DNA from: an uncultured Aquimarina sp.
GTDB taxonomy: Bacteria; Bacteroidota; Bacteroidia; Flavobacteriales; Flavobacteriaceae
Assembly (NCBI GenBank): GCA_947489685.1
Contig: CANLEM010000001.1
Coordinates: 124,001 to 188,000, forward strand
DNA length: 64,000 nucleotides
Direction: 5' to 3'
Positions 1 through 7,486 of this stretch are shown here, piece after piece; positions within the stretch are counted from its first letter, which is position 1, and each line of letters begins with the position of its first letter. The notes under the pieces were generated by a model, which did not search any database, was not told the DNA's origin, and was given only the letters and a program-made list of their open reading frames with translations. The position numbers and the translations under genes are program-made.

Positions 1-648
1 ATCTTTCTTAGCAACCTGTACGTCTTCTTTTAAAACCAATCTTTTAGAATAATATGTTGCAGTGTTCGCAAGTTTTAGGCGAATACTATCTTTAGAAAAA
101 TCTAGAATGCTATATTCTAACGATCTTCTGGCACCTTTTTTAAAGCCTTTTTTGTTACCATACGCATCGGTTTTGGGTACCATTTCGATCATTTTAATGT
201 AGTAGATATCTTTTTTTGCAGGATCTTCAATTTTGTCCTCGGTTTCGGCATTGAGCTTGTTATTTTCCTGTCTTTTTTCTATGGATTCAATTCCTTTCTC
301 GGCAGATCTTGTGATCTCTTTAGTAAGATTAAGGACCAGCATACCAATTAAGAATAAAACAGGAGTCATAAGAACAAAAAAACCAATGTATGTCCAGTAT
401 GGGGTTTTGGTGCGGGCTTCTGTTTTAAAAAGCTTAGTGCGTAATTCTGCATCTGTAGGGACCTCCTTATTGGTAAGTTTATCCTTTACTTTCCAAAATC
501 GGGTTATCGGAAAAACCGGAATAAAAAATAAGAAGAAAAAGGTTTGATATAGTTGAAATTTTAAATGACCATAACTTTCGTCTAGCCCTAATTCTTTATG
601 ATCATATGTTTTGGTTCGTAAAGAATATCTTCCGTAAAAAATTACCAT
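1..648 (-). CDS. Membrane protein of unknown function, 3' part cut by window edge
   Basis: An open frame runs on the minus strand from an ATG at 648 to the first base of the window (216 codons, no stop), so the C-terminal part is missing. The protein begins MVIFYGRYSLRTKTYDHKE and shows two hydrophobic stretches, about residues 30-50 and 85-108. A charged, soluble segment follows (EKGIESIEKRQENNK, then basic residues). There is no signal peptide or lipobox. I do not recognise a family. The length of clean frame and the flavobacterial codon use support a real gene. It points the same way as the M56/BlaI pair upstream but is separated from it by a terminator-like hairpin, so it is probably transcribed separately. 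Confidence 0.7.
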   Translation of the reverse strand, partial: MVIFYGRYSLRTKTYDHKELGLDESYGHLKFQLYQTFFFLFFIPVFPITRFWKVKDKLTNKEVPTDAELRTKLFKTEARTKTPYWTYIGFFVLMTPVLFLIGMLVLNLTKEITRSAEKGIESIEKRQENNKLNAETEDKIEDPAKKDIYYIKMIEMVPKTDAYGNKKGFKKGARRSLEYSILDFSKDSIRLKLANTATYYSKRLVLKEDVQVAKKD

Positions 649-751
649 ATCCAGCTGTATATTTAGTGAGTTTCTTTTTTGTAATTTAAATCAAAAAATT
701 GACTTTGCAGGAAATACGAAAAAAATCCTCAAAAAGGATATACAAAAAAAT

Positions 752-780
752 AAAGCCAAAGCATTGATAACTTTGGCTTT
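752..780 (-). terminator. Rho-independent terminator of the BlaI/M56 operon
   Basis: A perfect 10-bp inverted repeat (AAAGCCAAAG / CTTTGGCTTT, 9-nt loop) lies 27 nt past the stop of the M56 gene. Read on the minus strand it is followed by a run of eight T, so it fits an intrinsic terminator for the operon upstream. Confidence 0.8.
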
Positions 781-806
781 ACATAAAATAACTATTTCTA
801 CTACTG

Positions 807-2231
807 CTACTTTTTTATTTCAAATACAATAGGTAATTCATAGATGACACCTACATTAATACCATCATGAGAACCTGGAGTCATTTTGGGTAACTTATTA
901 GCCAGTCTAGATGCTTCAGCCTTTAACTCAGGATCTTTAGTGTTTACTTTTATATCGCCAACTTTTCCGGTACGATCAATTTTAAATTGCACTTTGATTT
1001 TTTGTCTTCCGATTAAATTATTTTTTTCGGCCACTTTCACATTAAATTCAGTGGCAACGAATTTTGAAATTTTCTGACTAAAACACTTTTTTGTTTCTTC
1101 TTGAGAAAGACCTTCGCAACCTGGATATACAGGAACTTTTTCGATAACTCCATAAGGAATCTCTGCATACTCGACTACATCATTAAAGAATGGATCTTTA
1201 AGTCCGTTTGGGGAGGTAAGCATTAAGAGTGTTTTTAATTCTTTCTCCTCCTTATCAGTCATATTTCCTTGTTTAGCGATGGCATCTTTTAGGTTTTCTA
1301 TACTTTTGATGACTTCACTTTTAGATGAGTTAGAAATACTATTTTGCGCACGAGCGTCCTGAGAGCAAGAGGTATAAATAAGCATACTGCATACTACTGG
1401 CAGTAACAATAAATACTTTAATTGAAAGATTTTTTTTGATTTTGATTTTGATAACATAACTATTCGATTTTTGATTAATGAATGATTGAAAAATGTATTG
1501 ATAAATGAGATCTTATCTGTTTGAAAAATTTGAGATAATAGATCTTGGTAATATTCTTTTTTATTGGTTTTTGATACTGCTTTTGCATCGGCAATATACT
1601 CTTGCAGTATGGCCATTCTACTTTGATATATATAGACCAAAGGATTAAACCAAAATATAATTCGAAGTATCTCAAAAAGTATAAGGTCTAGTGAGTGATA
1701 TTGAGAGACATGAATCTTTTCGTGCAGCAGAATATTTGTTTTTTGAGTTTCAGAAAGGCGTGTGCCCAAAAAAATGGTATTAAAAAATGAAAAAGCAGTG
1801 TTGGTACCTGGTAAAGAAACAATGGTATGCCCTGATACTTTGGTCTTATTTCCGGATTGTCTTAATTTAATTATTTTGTAAAGCTTGAAACAAAATAATA
1901 GTAAACTCACTAGCATTCCTGTATACCATACAAATTCTACAGTGAGAAACTCAAAAAATGAGCCTTTATTGGTAAGAACAACCTCAGAGAGTAATATATG
2001 TTGAGCATTGATATCCCCTATCAATACTGCTGGTAATTGAAAAGTGTATTGAGGAGGTATATGTTCTTGTATAAGGGCAATTTTAATATTGGGGAGTACC
2101 ATACTTAGAATAGGTGTAACTATAAGGTATATACGATTCCAGTTAAAAAAGGTCTCCTTTTTAAGAAAAACATCATACACTATCAAAAACAAGAGTTGTA
2201 GTGCCAAAATTTGTAACATATAGTGTATCAT
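807..2231 (-). CDS. M56 (BlaR1-type) membrane metallopeptidase with TonB-like C-terminus
   Basis: 474 aa. The N-terminal half has hydrophobic segments (about 1-20, 35-50, 98-118) and then the zinc motif HEKIH at 170-174 within a LLHEKIHVSQYHSLD context, with a downstream EYIAD at 211-215. This is the layout of the M56/BlaR1 family. A further membrane segment lies at about 272-288. Instead of a penicillin-binding sensor domain, the C-terminus (about 390-474) resembles a TonB C-terminal domain (QRKIKVQFKIDRTGKVGDIKV, ending YELPIVFEIKK). It overlaps the BlaI-type repressor gene by 4 nt (ATGA), so the two are translationally coupled. By analogy with BlaR1/BlaI it may sense envelope stress and trigger repressor cleavage. 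The signal and target genes are unknown; no beta-lactamase lies here. Confidence 0.88.
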   Translation of the reverse strand: MIHYMLQILALQLLFLIVYDVFLKKETFFNWNRIYLIVTPILSMVLPNIKIALIQEHIPPQYTFQLPAVLIGDINAQHILLSEVVLTNKGSFFEFLTVEFVWYTGMLVSLLLFCFKLYKIIKLRQSGNKTKVSGHTIVSLPGTNTAFSFFNTIFLGTRLSETQKTNILLHEKIHVSQYHSLDLILFEILRIIFWFNPLVYIYQSRMAILQEYIADAKAVSKTNKKEYYQDLLSQIFQTDKISFINTFFNHSLIKNRIVMLSKSKSKKIFQLKYLLLLPVVCSMLIYTSCSQDARAQNSISNSSKSEVIKSIENLKDAIAKQGNMTDKEEKELKTLLMLTSPNGLKDPFFNDVVEYAEIPYGVIEKVPVYPGCEGLSQEETKKCFSQKISKFVATEFNVKVAEKNNLIGRQKIKVQFKIDRTGKVGDIKVNTKDPELKAEASRLANKLPKMTPGSHDGINVGVIYELPIVFEIKK

Positions 2232-2599
2232 TTCTTGTCTTTTTCTTGTTTGTTTATTTCACGCATAGCAGCTTCCATTTCTTCCAGACTTATATCATTT
2301 TTTTTCATAAAAAATGAAACCATACTTTTAAACGAACCTTGAAAATAACCATCAATCAATTTGTTTAAACTCTGATTGCTATAGTCATTTTTGTGGACGA
2401 TGGGGAAATAGATATGAATTCTCCCTTCTTTTCTATGAGTTACAAACCCTTTGTCTTCAAGAATTCTTACAATAGTAGATACCGTATTATATGCGGGTTT
2501 TGGTTCTGGTAGCTTTTCTAGGATGGCAATAACACTGCCTTCATCCAACTCCCATAGGATTTTCATGATATCCTCTTCGGCTTTAGTAAGTTGTTTCAT
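2228..2599 (-). CDS. BlaI/MecI/CopY-family winged-helix repressor
   Basis: 123 aa, the usual size for the family. Residues 1-75 form the winged helix (LTKAEEDIMKILWELDEG, then YNTVSTIVRILEDKGFVTHRKEGR), which matches the BlaI signature closely. The C-terminal half would be the dimerisation region (SFKSMVSFFMKKNDISLEEMEA). It is the first gene of a two-gene operon with the M56 protease. Family members repress their own operon until the partner protease acts. Palindromic AT-rich sequences just upstream (see 2663-2680) could be its operator. There is no obvious antibiotic-resistance gene beside it, so this is best read as a generic envelope-response pair. Confidence 0.92.
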   Translation of the reverse strand: MKQLTKAEEDIMKILWELDEGSVIAILEKLPEPKPAYNTVSTIVRILEDKGFVTHRKEGRIHIYFPIVHKNDYSNQSLNKLIDGYFQGSFKSMVSFFMKKNDISLEEMEAAMREINKQEKDKK

Positions 2600-2662
2600 T
2601 TGTAAAAGACTTTTCGCAATTCATAATTAACGTGTAATCGTTTCTTTTGAGAATGCTAATAT

Positions 2663-2680
2663 AAACTAAATTTTTAGTTT
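2663..2680. promoter_or_regulatory. Candidate operator dyad for the BlaI-type repressor
   Basis: Perfect palindrome AAACTAAA-TT-TTTAGTTT, 64 nt upstream of the repressor start. More AACTA/TTAGTTT half-sites follow to about 2730. BlaI-family proteins bind short dyads in their own promoters; the assignment here is by position and symmetry only, since the motif does not match the Gram-positive TACA-TGTA consensus. Confidence 0.4.
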
Positions 2681-2970
2681 GAACTATTTTCTTAGTTTGA
2701 AATTTCAAAAAACAATAATTTTTCAAACTATTAATAAACAGAATAGGGCCTGTAAAATGAGTGTATGAAGAGTTTACACAAATATTGCGAACGGCCTAAA
2801 ATTTATTTTAGAATTAAAAAAATATCATATGTCAGATTTTTTAGGAGAATTGTACGTAAAACCATATTGTTTTGAACAAATAATTGAGAATTATGAAGAG
2901 ATTATATAAATATTCAAATCCGACAAAAGACAGTATTAAACGGTGAAACACACATTTTATAGTTAAAAAT

Positions 2971-3001
2971 TTGTTAACTCATGATATTTTCCTGATTTTT
3001 G
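2971..3001 (+). promoter_or_regulatory. Bacteroidetes-type promoter for the lipoprotein gene
   Basis: TTG at 2971-2973, 20-nt spacer, then GATTTTTG at 2994-3001, one mismatch from the -7 consensus TAnnTTTG. Transcription would begin near 3006, giving a leader of about 20 nt before the ATG at 3026. The TTG at 3011 would then lie at the extreme 5' end, which supports the ATG as start. Confidence 0.6.
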
Positions 3002-3025
3002 CCGCTGTAATTGGAAATACAACTT

Positions 3026-3505
3026 ATGAAGAAACTTTTACTTGCACCAATGATGTGGTTGGCAGTGTTTAGTGTATTGTTTTATTCTTGCGGTAGTAGT
3101 GGTGCTAAGATTCCTGAAAGTACCATTATTGGAACATGGCAATTGAGACAGGAATTTAATAATGAAGGTAATGATACACCACTCACCGAATTTCCTTTGT
3201 CTCAATGTGATAAGGCAACTACCCTCGAAATTATGGAAAGCGGAAGATTTGTCGAAAAGAGCTATTACAAAAGTTCAAGTATTGCGGGAGAGTGTATAAA
3301 AGATAATAGAGAAACCAAAGGCGTTTGGAGAAAAGGAAAACAAGATCAAGGAATGTTTTTTTTTATCTACGATAAGGACACTGTTCTTTCTCTAAAAGGA
3401 TCTAAAATTACTATAGAAAATGGTAATTTGGTAGTTTTGACTGTATATAACGATCAAGATTTGGGCCCTAGAACAAAGCTTAAATTTATTTATTCGAAAG
3501 TTTAA
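3026..3505 (+). CDS. Lipocalin-like lipoprotein
   Basis: 159 aa from the ATG at 3026 (an in-frame TTG at 3011 would add five residues but weakens the signal peptide). MKKLLLAPMMWLAVFSVLFYSCGSSG is a clear lipoprotein signal with the lipobox cysteine followed by GSS. The mature part starts IIGTWQLRQEF and continues with beta-strand-like segments, a pattern typical of the small lipocalin-like proteins common in Bacteroidetes. Ligand and role are unknown. It is a single-gene unit: its own promoter lies just upstream and a strong terminator follows 18 nt after the stop. Function beyond 'exported lipoprotein' cannot be inferred. Confidence 0.85.
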   Translation: MKKLLLAPMMWLAVFSVLFYSCGSSGAKIPESTIIGTWQLRQEFNNEGNDTPLTEFPLSQCDKATTLEIMESGRFVEKSYYKSSSIAGECIKDNRETKGVWRKGKQDQGMFFFIYDKDTVLSLKGSKITIENGNLVVLTVYNDQDLGPRTKLKFIYSKV

Positions 3506-3523
3506 TATTTTTAGTGTTACTAT

Positions 3524-3554
3524 AAAAGCCTGTGCAATATGCACAGGCTTTTTT
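3524..3554 (+). terminator. Rho-independent terminator after the lipocalin-like gene
   Basis: 12-bp perfect stem AAAAGCCTGTGC / GCACAGGCTTTT with a 5-nt loop, running into six T on the plus strand. The A-rich left arm would let it work on the minus strand too. Confidence 0.9.
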
Positions 3555-3565
3555 GCCAATATTCC

Positions 3566-3613
3566 CCCTGCCATTTACACTGGTAAATAATGAGTGGGGC
3601 TCATGTAGCAGGG
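3566..3613. other. Structured 48-nt element able to form a three-way junction
   Basis: Outer stem CCCTGC (3566-3571) with GCAGGG (3608-3613). Inside it are two perfect hairpins: ATTTAC-actg-GTAAAT (3573-3588) and ATGAG-tgggg-CTCAT (3590-3604). Only 1-3 unpaired bases lie at the junction. It sits between a terminator and the 3' end of the convergent DUF6261 gene. Its GC-rich outer stem stands out from the AT-rich surroundings. It could be a small RNA domain, part of a 3' UTR, or a REP-like palindromic element. Confidence 0.45.
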
Positions 3614-3674
3614 TTATAAGAGGCAATACTATTTTTTTATAAGACGAATTAATTTAACAAAGTATATTTCATTT

Positions 3675-4409
3675 TTAGGTTATACCGATATCACGAATAT
3701 CTTTAAGAACATTTAATCTTTTTTGGACCAATAGATTATAGTTTGCCGTTAATAGATTAATATCTTTTATTACTTTGGTGTAGCTATTAGACGGGTAAAC
3801 TATGGCATGAGCTGTAATGTGATTTGTAAGCGCACTGTAACTTTCAAGGGCTTTATCTCTAAATTTAGCGACATCCACTTTGCTACTCTTGGTGTATTCT
3901 TTGTTATGCTCTAGATATATAGTATTAAAAGAAATATTGCTAGTTCTAATTTCTTGTTCCCAATCCTTTAAATCCAGCGTTATTAAAGCCGCTTTAAGAA
4001 CTAATATTTTCTCCCAGTCTTCAATTAGATTACGTAATAAGATGGTTTTTGCATGATAATTTTGTTTAATAATAGCAACTCGATATTGATCAATACTTTG
4101 CAAGAGTACTCTACCCGCTGCTCGCTTTGCAGTATCAAAATGATAGGTGTGCGATTCAAGAATCGATCGCAATCCAATAATTGCAAAATCTCTTCTTTCA
4201 TCTAGCATCTCCAAGTCTTTTGTGATCGTATTTCCTATTTGCATTGTATAGACTTCACTAATAAGATTGAGATGATCATTTAGCATAATGATCTGGGGTA
4301 CTACATTTAAAATTTTAGGATCATGTTTGGTTACAATACTTTTAACTTCTTTTAGATAAAGAATAAACTCCGTATTGCGAAACTTAATGAATGTGGGGAC
4401 AGTAAACAT
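3675..4409 (-). CDS. DUF6261 family protein
   Basis: 244 aa, soluble, mostly alpha-helical, without signal peptide or membrane segment. The N-terminus MFTVPTFIKFRNTEF, the LDERRDFAIIGLRSIL block and YHFDTAKRAAGRVL block are what I remember from DUF6261, a Bacteroidetes family often found in paralogous copies. Its function is unknown; the helical-bundle look has invited comparison with structural or host-interaction proteins, but nothing here settles that. It stands alone, convergent with the lipocalin-like gene. The ATG at 4409 has no Shine-Dalgarno sequence, which is normal for the phylum. Confidence 0.8.
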   Translation of the reverse strand: MFTVPTFIKFRNTEFILYLKEVKSIVTKHDPKILNVVPQIIMLNDHLNLISEVYTMQIGNTITKDLEMLDERRDFAIIGLRSILESHTYHFDTAKRAAGRVLLQSIDQYRVAIIKQNYHAKTILLRNLIEDWEKILVLKAALITLDLKDWEQEIRTSNISFNTIYLEHNKEYTKSSKVDVAKFRDKALESYSALTNHITAHAIVYPSNSYTKVIKDINLLTANYNLLVQKRLNVLKDIRDIGIT

Positions 4410-4713
4410 CTGGAGGTTACAGGTTTTAGTAGTTTGTATTTTGCTATAAATTCAGGAGTCTTTTCGGACCTACAATATTTTGCATGCCAAGCTATGGCGA
4501 ATATTTAAAATCTCCTTACGGGAAGCCGTAGCGATACTAAAAGAATTTGTTGTATACGACAAATGATGTTTTAAGACTTTGAATATAAGCAGTGTTTTAC
4601 GAATCCCATGTTAACCTTTTACTCAATTTAATATTAAGGTAGTAAAGTACTTATCTGGCACAATACGAATTGTGTTAGATAGGTGTATTCATTAACTTAA
4701 AACCTTTGTATAT
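4410..4713. other. Divergent intergenic region, DUF6261 gene / Cys-rich lipoprotein
   Basis: About 300 nt. It holds a small hairpin TACGG-gaag-CCGTA at 4517-4530. An AAccTTTG element at 4701-4708, six nt before the lipoprotein ATG, resembles a -7 box, but no TTG stands at the right distance. No small gene seen. Confidence 0.4.
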
Positions 4714-5397
4714 ATGAAAAAAGCAATTGTATTTGGGCTAATGTTCATTGCATTATGGGCATGCCAAAAAGAAAATGATTTGATAACACAAGAGGTGGTT
4801 CAAGAAATATATCTTGATGATGTACAAACACAAACAAATATTAAGGGGCCTTCGGGTAGATTATGTAGATTTACGTTTGAATACGGAACCCGAGTTTGCG
4901 ATCCCATTACGGGAGATTGTTATTGTGACGATAGTTCTGCAAACATTTGTGGATTAAGTGCGCAATGCTATCCGGATCCTTTTGCAGAGATTAATCTACC
5001 TCCTGTAGTTTGGGATCCTTGTAAAATAATCCCTTGCGGTTGGAATTATAGAGATCCATGGATTATTTATGATAAAGTACCTCCTCAAAAATTTGGTTCT
5101 ATTAAGGAGTATCTTCAGTTAGACATAGAACAGCCAACTGCACAAGCAATACCTTTTGTTATGAATGAGGAAATACTTGCATTACAGTTCTATCAACCTA
5201 ATAATTTAATGTTAGGGTTTGCTTTTGAAGATCCTACGCCTACGCCTATTAAATTGTATCTTAAGCAAAGTTTAGTATTAAGTGCCTCTTTTGCTAAAAA
5301 CATGGGGCTTAAAGGACATGTTATTAAAGCAGGCAAATACCCTGTGATTTTTAACGAAAAAAACAAGACTTATAATGTAATTTTAAAAGTACAGTAG
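4714..5397 (+). CDS. Cysteine-rich exported lipoprotein of unknown function
   Basis: 227 aa. MKKAIVFGLMFIALWACQKEND is a typical lipoprotein signal (lipobox cysteine at 17). The mature N-terminal half carries eight cysteines in about 60 residues (LCRFTF, RVCDPITGDCYCDD, NICGLSAQCYP, DPCKIIPCG), likely paired as disulfides in the periplasm or at the surface. The C-terminal half (about 125-227) lacks cysteine and reads as beta-rich (FGSIKEYLQLDIEQP, LGFAFEDPTPTPIKLYLKQ). I do not recognise the family. The gene stands alone and ends in a shared hairpin region with the convergent trpS. Confidence 0.75.
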   Translation: MKKAIVFGLMFIALWACQKENDLITQEVVQEIYLDDVQTQTNIKGPSGRLCRFTFEYGTRVCDPITGDCYCDDSSANICGLSAQCYPDPFAEINLPPVVWDPCKIIPCGWNYRDPWIIYDKVPPQKFGSIKEYLQLDIEQPTAQAIPFVMNEEILALQFYQPNNLMLGFAFEDPTPTPIKLYLKQSLVLSASFAKNMGLKGHVIKAGKYPVIFNEKNKTYNVILKVQ

Positions 5398-5411
5398 TAC
5401 ATATAGTATCT

Positions 5412-5468
5412 CATACCAAATATGGTCTAAAAGCATTATTTTTTTGCCTTAGCACTATATTTGGTATG
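5412..5468. terminator. Long-armed inverted repeat between convergent genes (possible terminator)
   Basis: Perfect 12-bp arms CATACCAAATAT (5412-5423) and ATATTTGGTATG (5457-5468) enclose a 33-nt loop containing a run of seven T. It lies between the stops of the lipoprotein gene and trpS. The geometry is unusual for an intrinsic terminator because of the long loop, but the position suggests a shared 3'-end structure. Confidence 0.45.
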
Positions 5469-5485
5469 CTTGTAAGTAAGCGGTA

Positions 5486-6454
5486 TTAATACCCCACTTT
5501 GTCTCTAACTCTAGCTAATACGTCATTGGCAATAGCCGACGCTTTTTTTGCTCCAATAGCAAGGGCTTCATCTATTTCATTAAGATGTTCCATAAAGTAG
5601 GTATATCGCTCGCGCTCAATCTTAAACTTTTCAATTAGTAGTTCGAAAAGTGCTTGTTTTGCATGGCCATACCCAAAGTTTCCGCCCAAATAATTAGCTC
5701 GCATTTGCTTTTCTTGCTCTGGCGTAGCAATTAATTTGTATAAGGCAAATACATTACAAGTATCAGGATCTTTAGGTTCTTCTAAAGGTGTGCTATCAGT
5801 TTCGATAGACATAATTTGTTTACGCAGTTTTTTATCTGGTAAAAATAAATTGATCGTATTCCCTTTAGATTTACTCATCTTAGCTCCATCTGTACCTGGT
5901 ACATACATGGTTTCTTTTTGTACCTGTGCATCTGGTAATACAAATAAATCTCCTACTTGAGAATGTATTCTTGATGCGACATCACGAGTCATTTCTAAAT
6001 GCTGTAATTGATCCTTTCCAACAGGAACAATCTCCGCATCATATAATAATATATCGGCAGCCATAAGCATAGGATACGTAAATAACCCAGCATTAACATC
6101 TTCAAGACGATCGGCCTTATCCTTAAAAGAGTGAGCAAGCGTTAATCGTTGATATGGAAAAAAACAACTTAAATACCAAGAGAGTTCTGTAACTTGAGGG
6201 ATATCACTTTGTCTATAAAAAACAGTTTTTTCTATGTCTAGTCCAAAGGCCATCCAAGTAGCAGCTGTAGAGTATGTGTTTTCTCTTAAAACTTGAGCAT
6301 CTTTAATCTGCGTTAACGAATGCATATCAGCGATGAACAGGAAGGATTCATTCGAAGGCTGATTGGCCATTTCGATAGCAGGAATGATAGCACCTAATAG
6401 GTTTCCTAAGTGTGGAGTACCTGTACTTTGTACTCCCGTTAGAATTCTAGACAT
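5486..6454 (-). CDS. trpS: Tryptophanyl-tRNA synthetase
   Basis: 322 aa, the normal length for bacterial TrpRS. It charges tRNA-Trp with tryptophan using ATP in the cytoplasm. Class I signatures are intact: the HIGH-type motif as TGTPHLGN (HLGN at 15-18) and KMSKS at 192-196 (AKMSKSKGN). The adenylate-pocket region around PMLMAADILLYDA and VPVGKDQLQHLEMTRD is classic TrpRS. It is transcribed alone on the minus strand, with a divergent acyltransferase upstream. Confidence 0.98.
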   Translation of the reverse strand: MSRILTGVQSTGTPHLGNLLGAIIPAIEMANQPSNESFLFIADMHSLTQIKDAQVLRENTYSTAATWMAFGLDIEKTVFYRQSDIPQVTELSWYLSCFFPYQRLTLAHSFKDKADRLEDVNAGLFTYPMLMAADILLYDAEIVPVGKDQLQHLEMTRDVASRIHSQVGDLFVLPDAQVQKETMYVPGTDGAKMSKSKGNTINLFLPDKKLRKQIMSIETDSTPLEEPKDPDTCNVFALYKLIATPEQEKQMRANYLGGNFGYGHAKQALFELLIEKFKIERERYTYFMEHLNEIDEALAIGAKKASAIANDVLARVRDKVGY

Positions 6455-6563
6455 AATAATTCAATAGTTTCCCGCAAAGGTAATTTTTTTTATGAATTCG
6501 TCTTTGATTTTTGTGGCCATTCAAAACCTATAATTTGTTTTAGAAATAAAAAGTCGATAGAAC

Positions 6564-6597
6564 TTGAGTACATACCTAAACCAATTGTGTATTTTTG
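6564..6597 (+). promoter_or_regulatory. Promoter of the PlsC-type gene; predicts a leaderless mRNA
   Basis: TTG at 6564-6566, 23-nt spacer, then TAttTTTG at 6590-6597, an exact match to the Bacteroidetes -7 consensus TAnnTTTG. Transcription would start at about 6601-6603, at the ATG itself. The -33 TTG is the codon an automatic caller would take as the start, which argues for the ATG at 6603. Confidence 0.6.
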
Positions 6598-6602
6598 ATA
6601 TA

Positions 6603-7349
6603 ATGTTACTTATTAGGAAGATTCTAATTTTACTTTGGCGCATTTGGTTCTATATAATAATGGGAGTACCTATTATCATAATGTTTCCAATATTATTGAT
6701 ATTTACTTCAAGAGAAAAGTGGTATCCTCAATTTTTTGTAGTTGCCAGATTTTGGGCAAAGATTGTATTGTACGGATGTGGATTTGTTCCTAAAGTAACC
6801 AAAGAGGCACCGGTAGATCGTACCAAGAGTTATATGATTGTTGCTAATCATACCTCGATGACGGATATTATGTTTATGCTATACTGTATTAAGAATCCTT
6901 TTGTATTTGTAGGTAAAAAAGAATTAGCAAAAATTCCAATTTTTGGCTTCTTCTATAAGCGTACTTGTATATTGGTAGATCGCAATAGTCAGCGTAGCAG
7001 GAAAGAAGTTTTTGATCGTGCGCATGCTCGACTACATGATGGTACTAGTATTTGCATTTTTCCTGAAGGTGGTGTGCCCGAAGATCAATCTTTGGTTTTG
7101 GATAGTTTTAAAGATGGTGCGTTTAGATTGGCAATAGATCACCAAATCCCTATTTTACCGCTAACATTTTTTGATAACAAAAAACGATTCTCGTATACTT
7201 TTTTTAGCGGTAGCCCAGGAAAAATGAGAGGGTATATTCATAAAGAGATCTCGACCAAAGGATTAACTCAAGCTGATAAAAAAGAACTGAATGAAAAAAC
7301 AAGAAACATTCTTTTACAGGCATTAGAATCAGATTTGGCAGAAAATTAA
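6603..7349 (+). CDS. 1-acyl-sn-glycerol-3-phosphate acyltransferase (PlsC family)
   Basis: 248 aa from the ATG at 6603. It transfers a fatty acyl chain to lysophosphatidic acid at the inner membrane, the second acylation of phospholipid synthesis. The N-terminus is a membrane anchor (MLLIRKILILLWRIWFYIIM and a second hydrophobic run to about 35). The acyltransferase motif I is NHTSMTD (H83 and D88 as the HX4D pair), and motif III is FPEGG at 153-157. An earlier in-frame TTG is rejected because it falls on the -33 promoter element. A strong hairpin follows the gene. The exact acyl acceptor cannot be told from sequence; lyso-ornithine lipid would be an alternative. Confidence 0.9.
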   Translation: MLLIRKILILLWRIWFYIIMGVPIIIMFPILLIFTSREKWYPQFFVVARFWAKIVLYGCGFVPKVTKEAPVDRTKSYMIVANHTSMTDIMFMLYCIKNPFVFVGKKELAKIPIFGFFYKRTCILVDRNSQRSRKEVFDRAHARLHDGTSICIFPEGGVPEDQSLVLDSFKDGAFRLAIDHQIPILPLTFFDNKKRFSYTFFSGSPGKMRGYIHKEISTKGLTQADKKELNEKTRNILLQALESDLAEN

Positions 7350-7377
7350 AAAGAATAGAAGTATATATAAAATCCAA

Positions 7378-7405
7378 AAAGCCGTTCCTCCCCAGGAACG
7401 GCTTT
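7378..7405. terminator. Bidirectional hairpin terminator between convergent genes
   Basis: Perfect 12-bp stem AAAGCCGTTCCT / AGGAACGGCTTT with a CCCC loop. The T-tract is better on the minus strand (five T). It separates the PlsC-type gene from the sigma/anti-sigma operon. Confidence 0.8.
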
Positions 7406-7486
7406 GTTCATCATTGCTTATTTATGCAATAACTACCTAACCAACTAAACTATCTTGATACTGATTTTTGAAATCAGTATAATGTT

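Larger units (their letters stand above)
2600..3010. other. Divergent intergenic region between blaI-like gene and lipoprotein gene
   Basis: About 410 nt, very AT-rich. The left part holds a perfect dyad and other AAACTA/TAGTTT half-sites near the BlaI-type gene; the right end holds a good Bacteroidetes promoter for the lipoprotein gene. A 26-codon frame at 2829-2909 has no support as a gene. I see nothing else in it. Confidence 0.6.

Noticed and set aside
233-547. 104-codon plus-strand frame near the left edge
   Set aside because: It lies opposite a clean minus-strand frame (1-648) with better protein character; an antisense shadow.
2829-2909. 26-codon ORF (starts MSDFLGELYVKPYCF) between blaI-like and lipoprotein genes
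   Set aside because: Very short, no promoter, no recognisable features; likely chance in AT-rich DNA.
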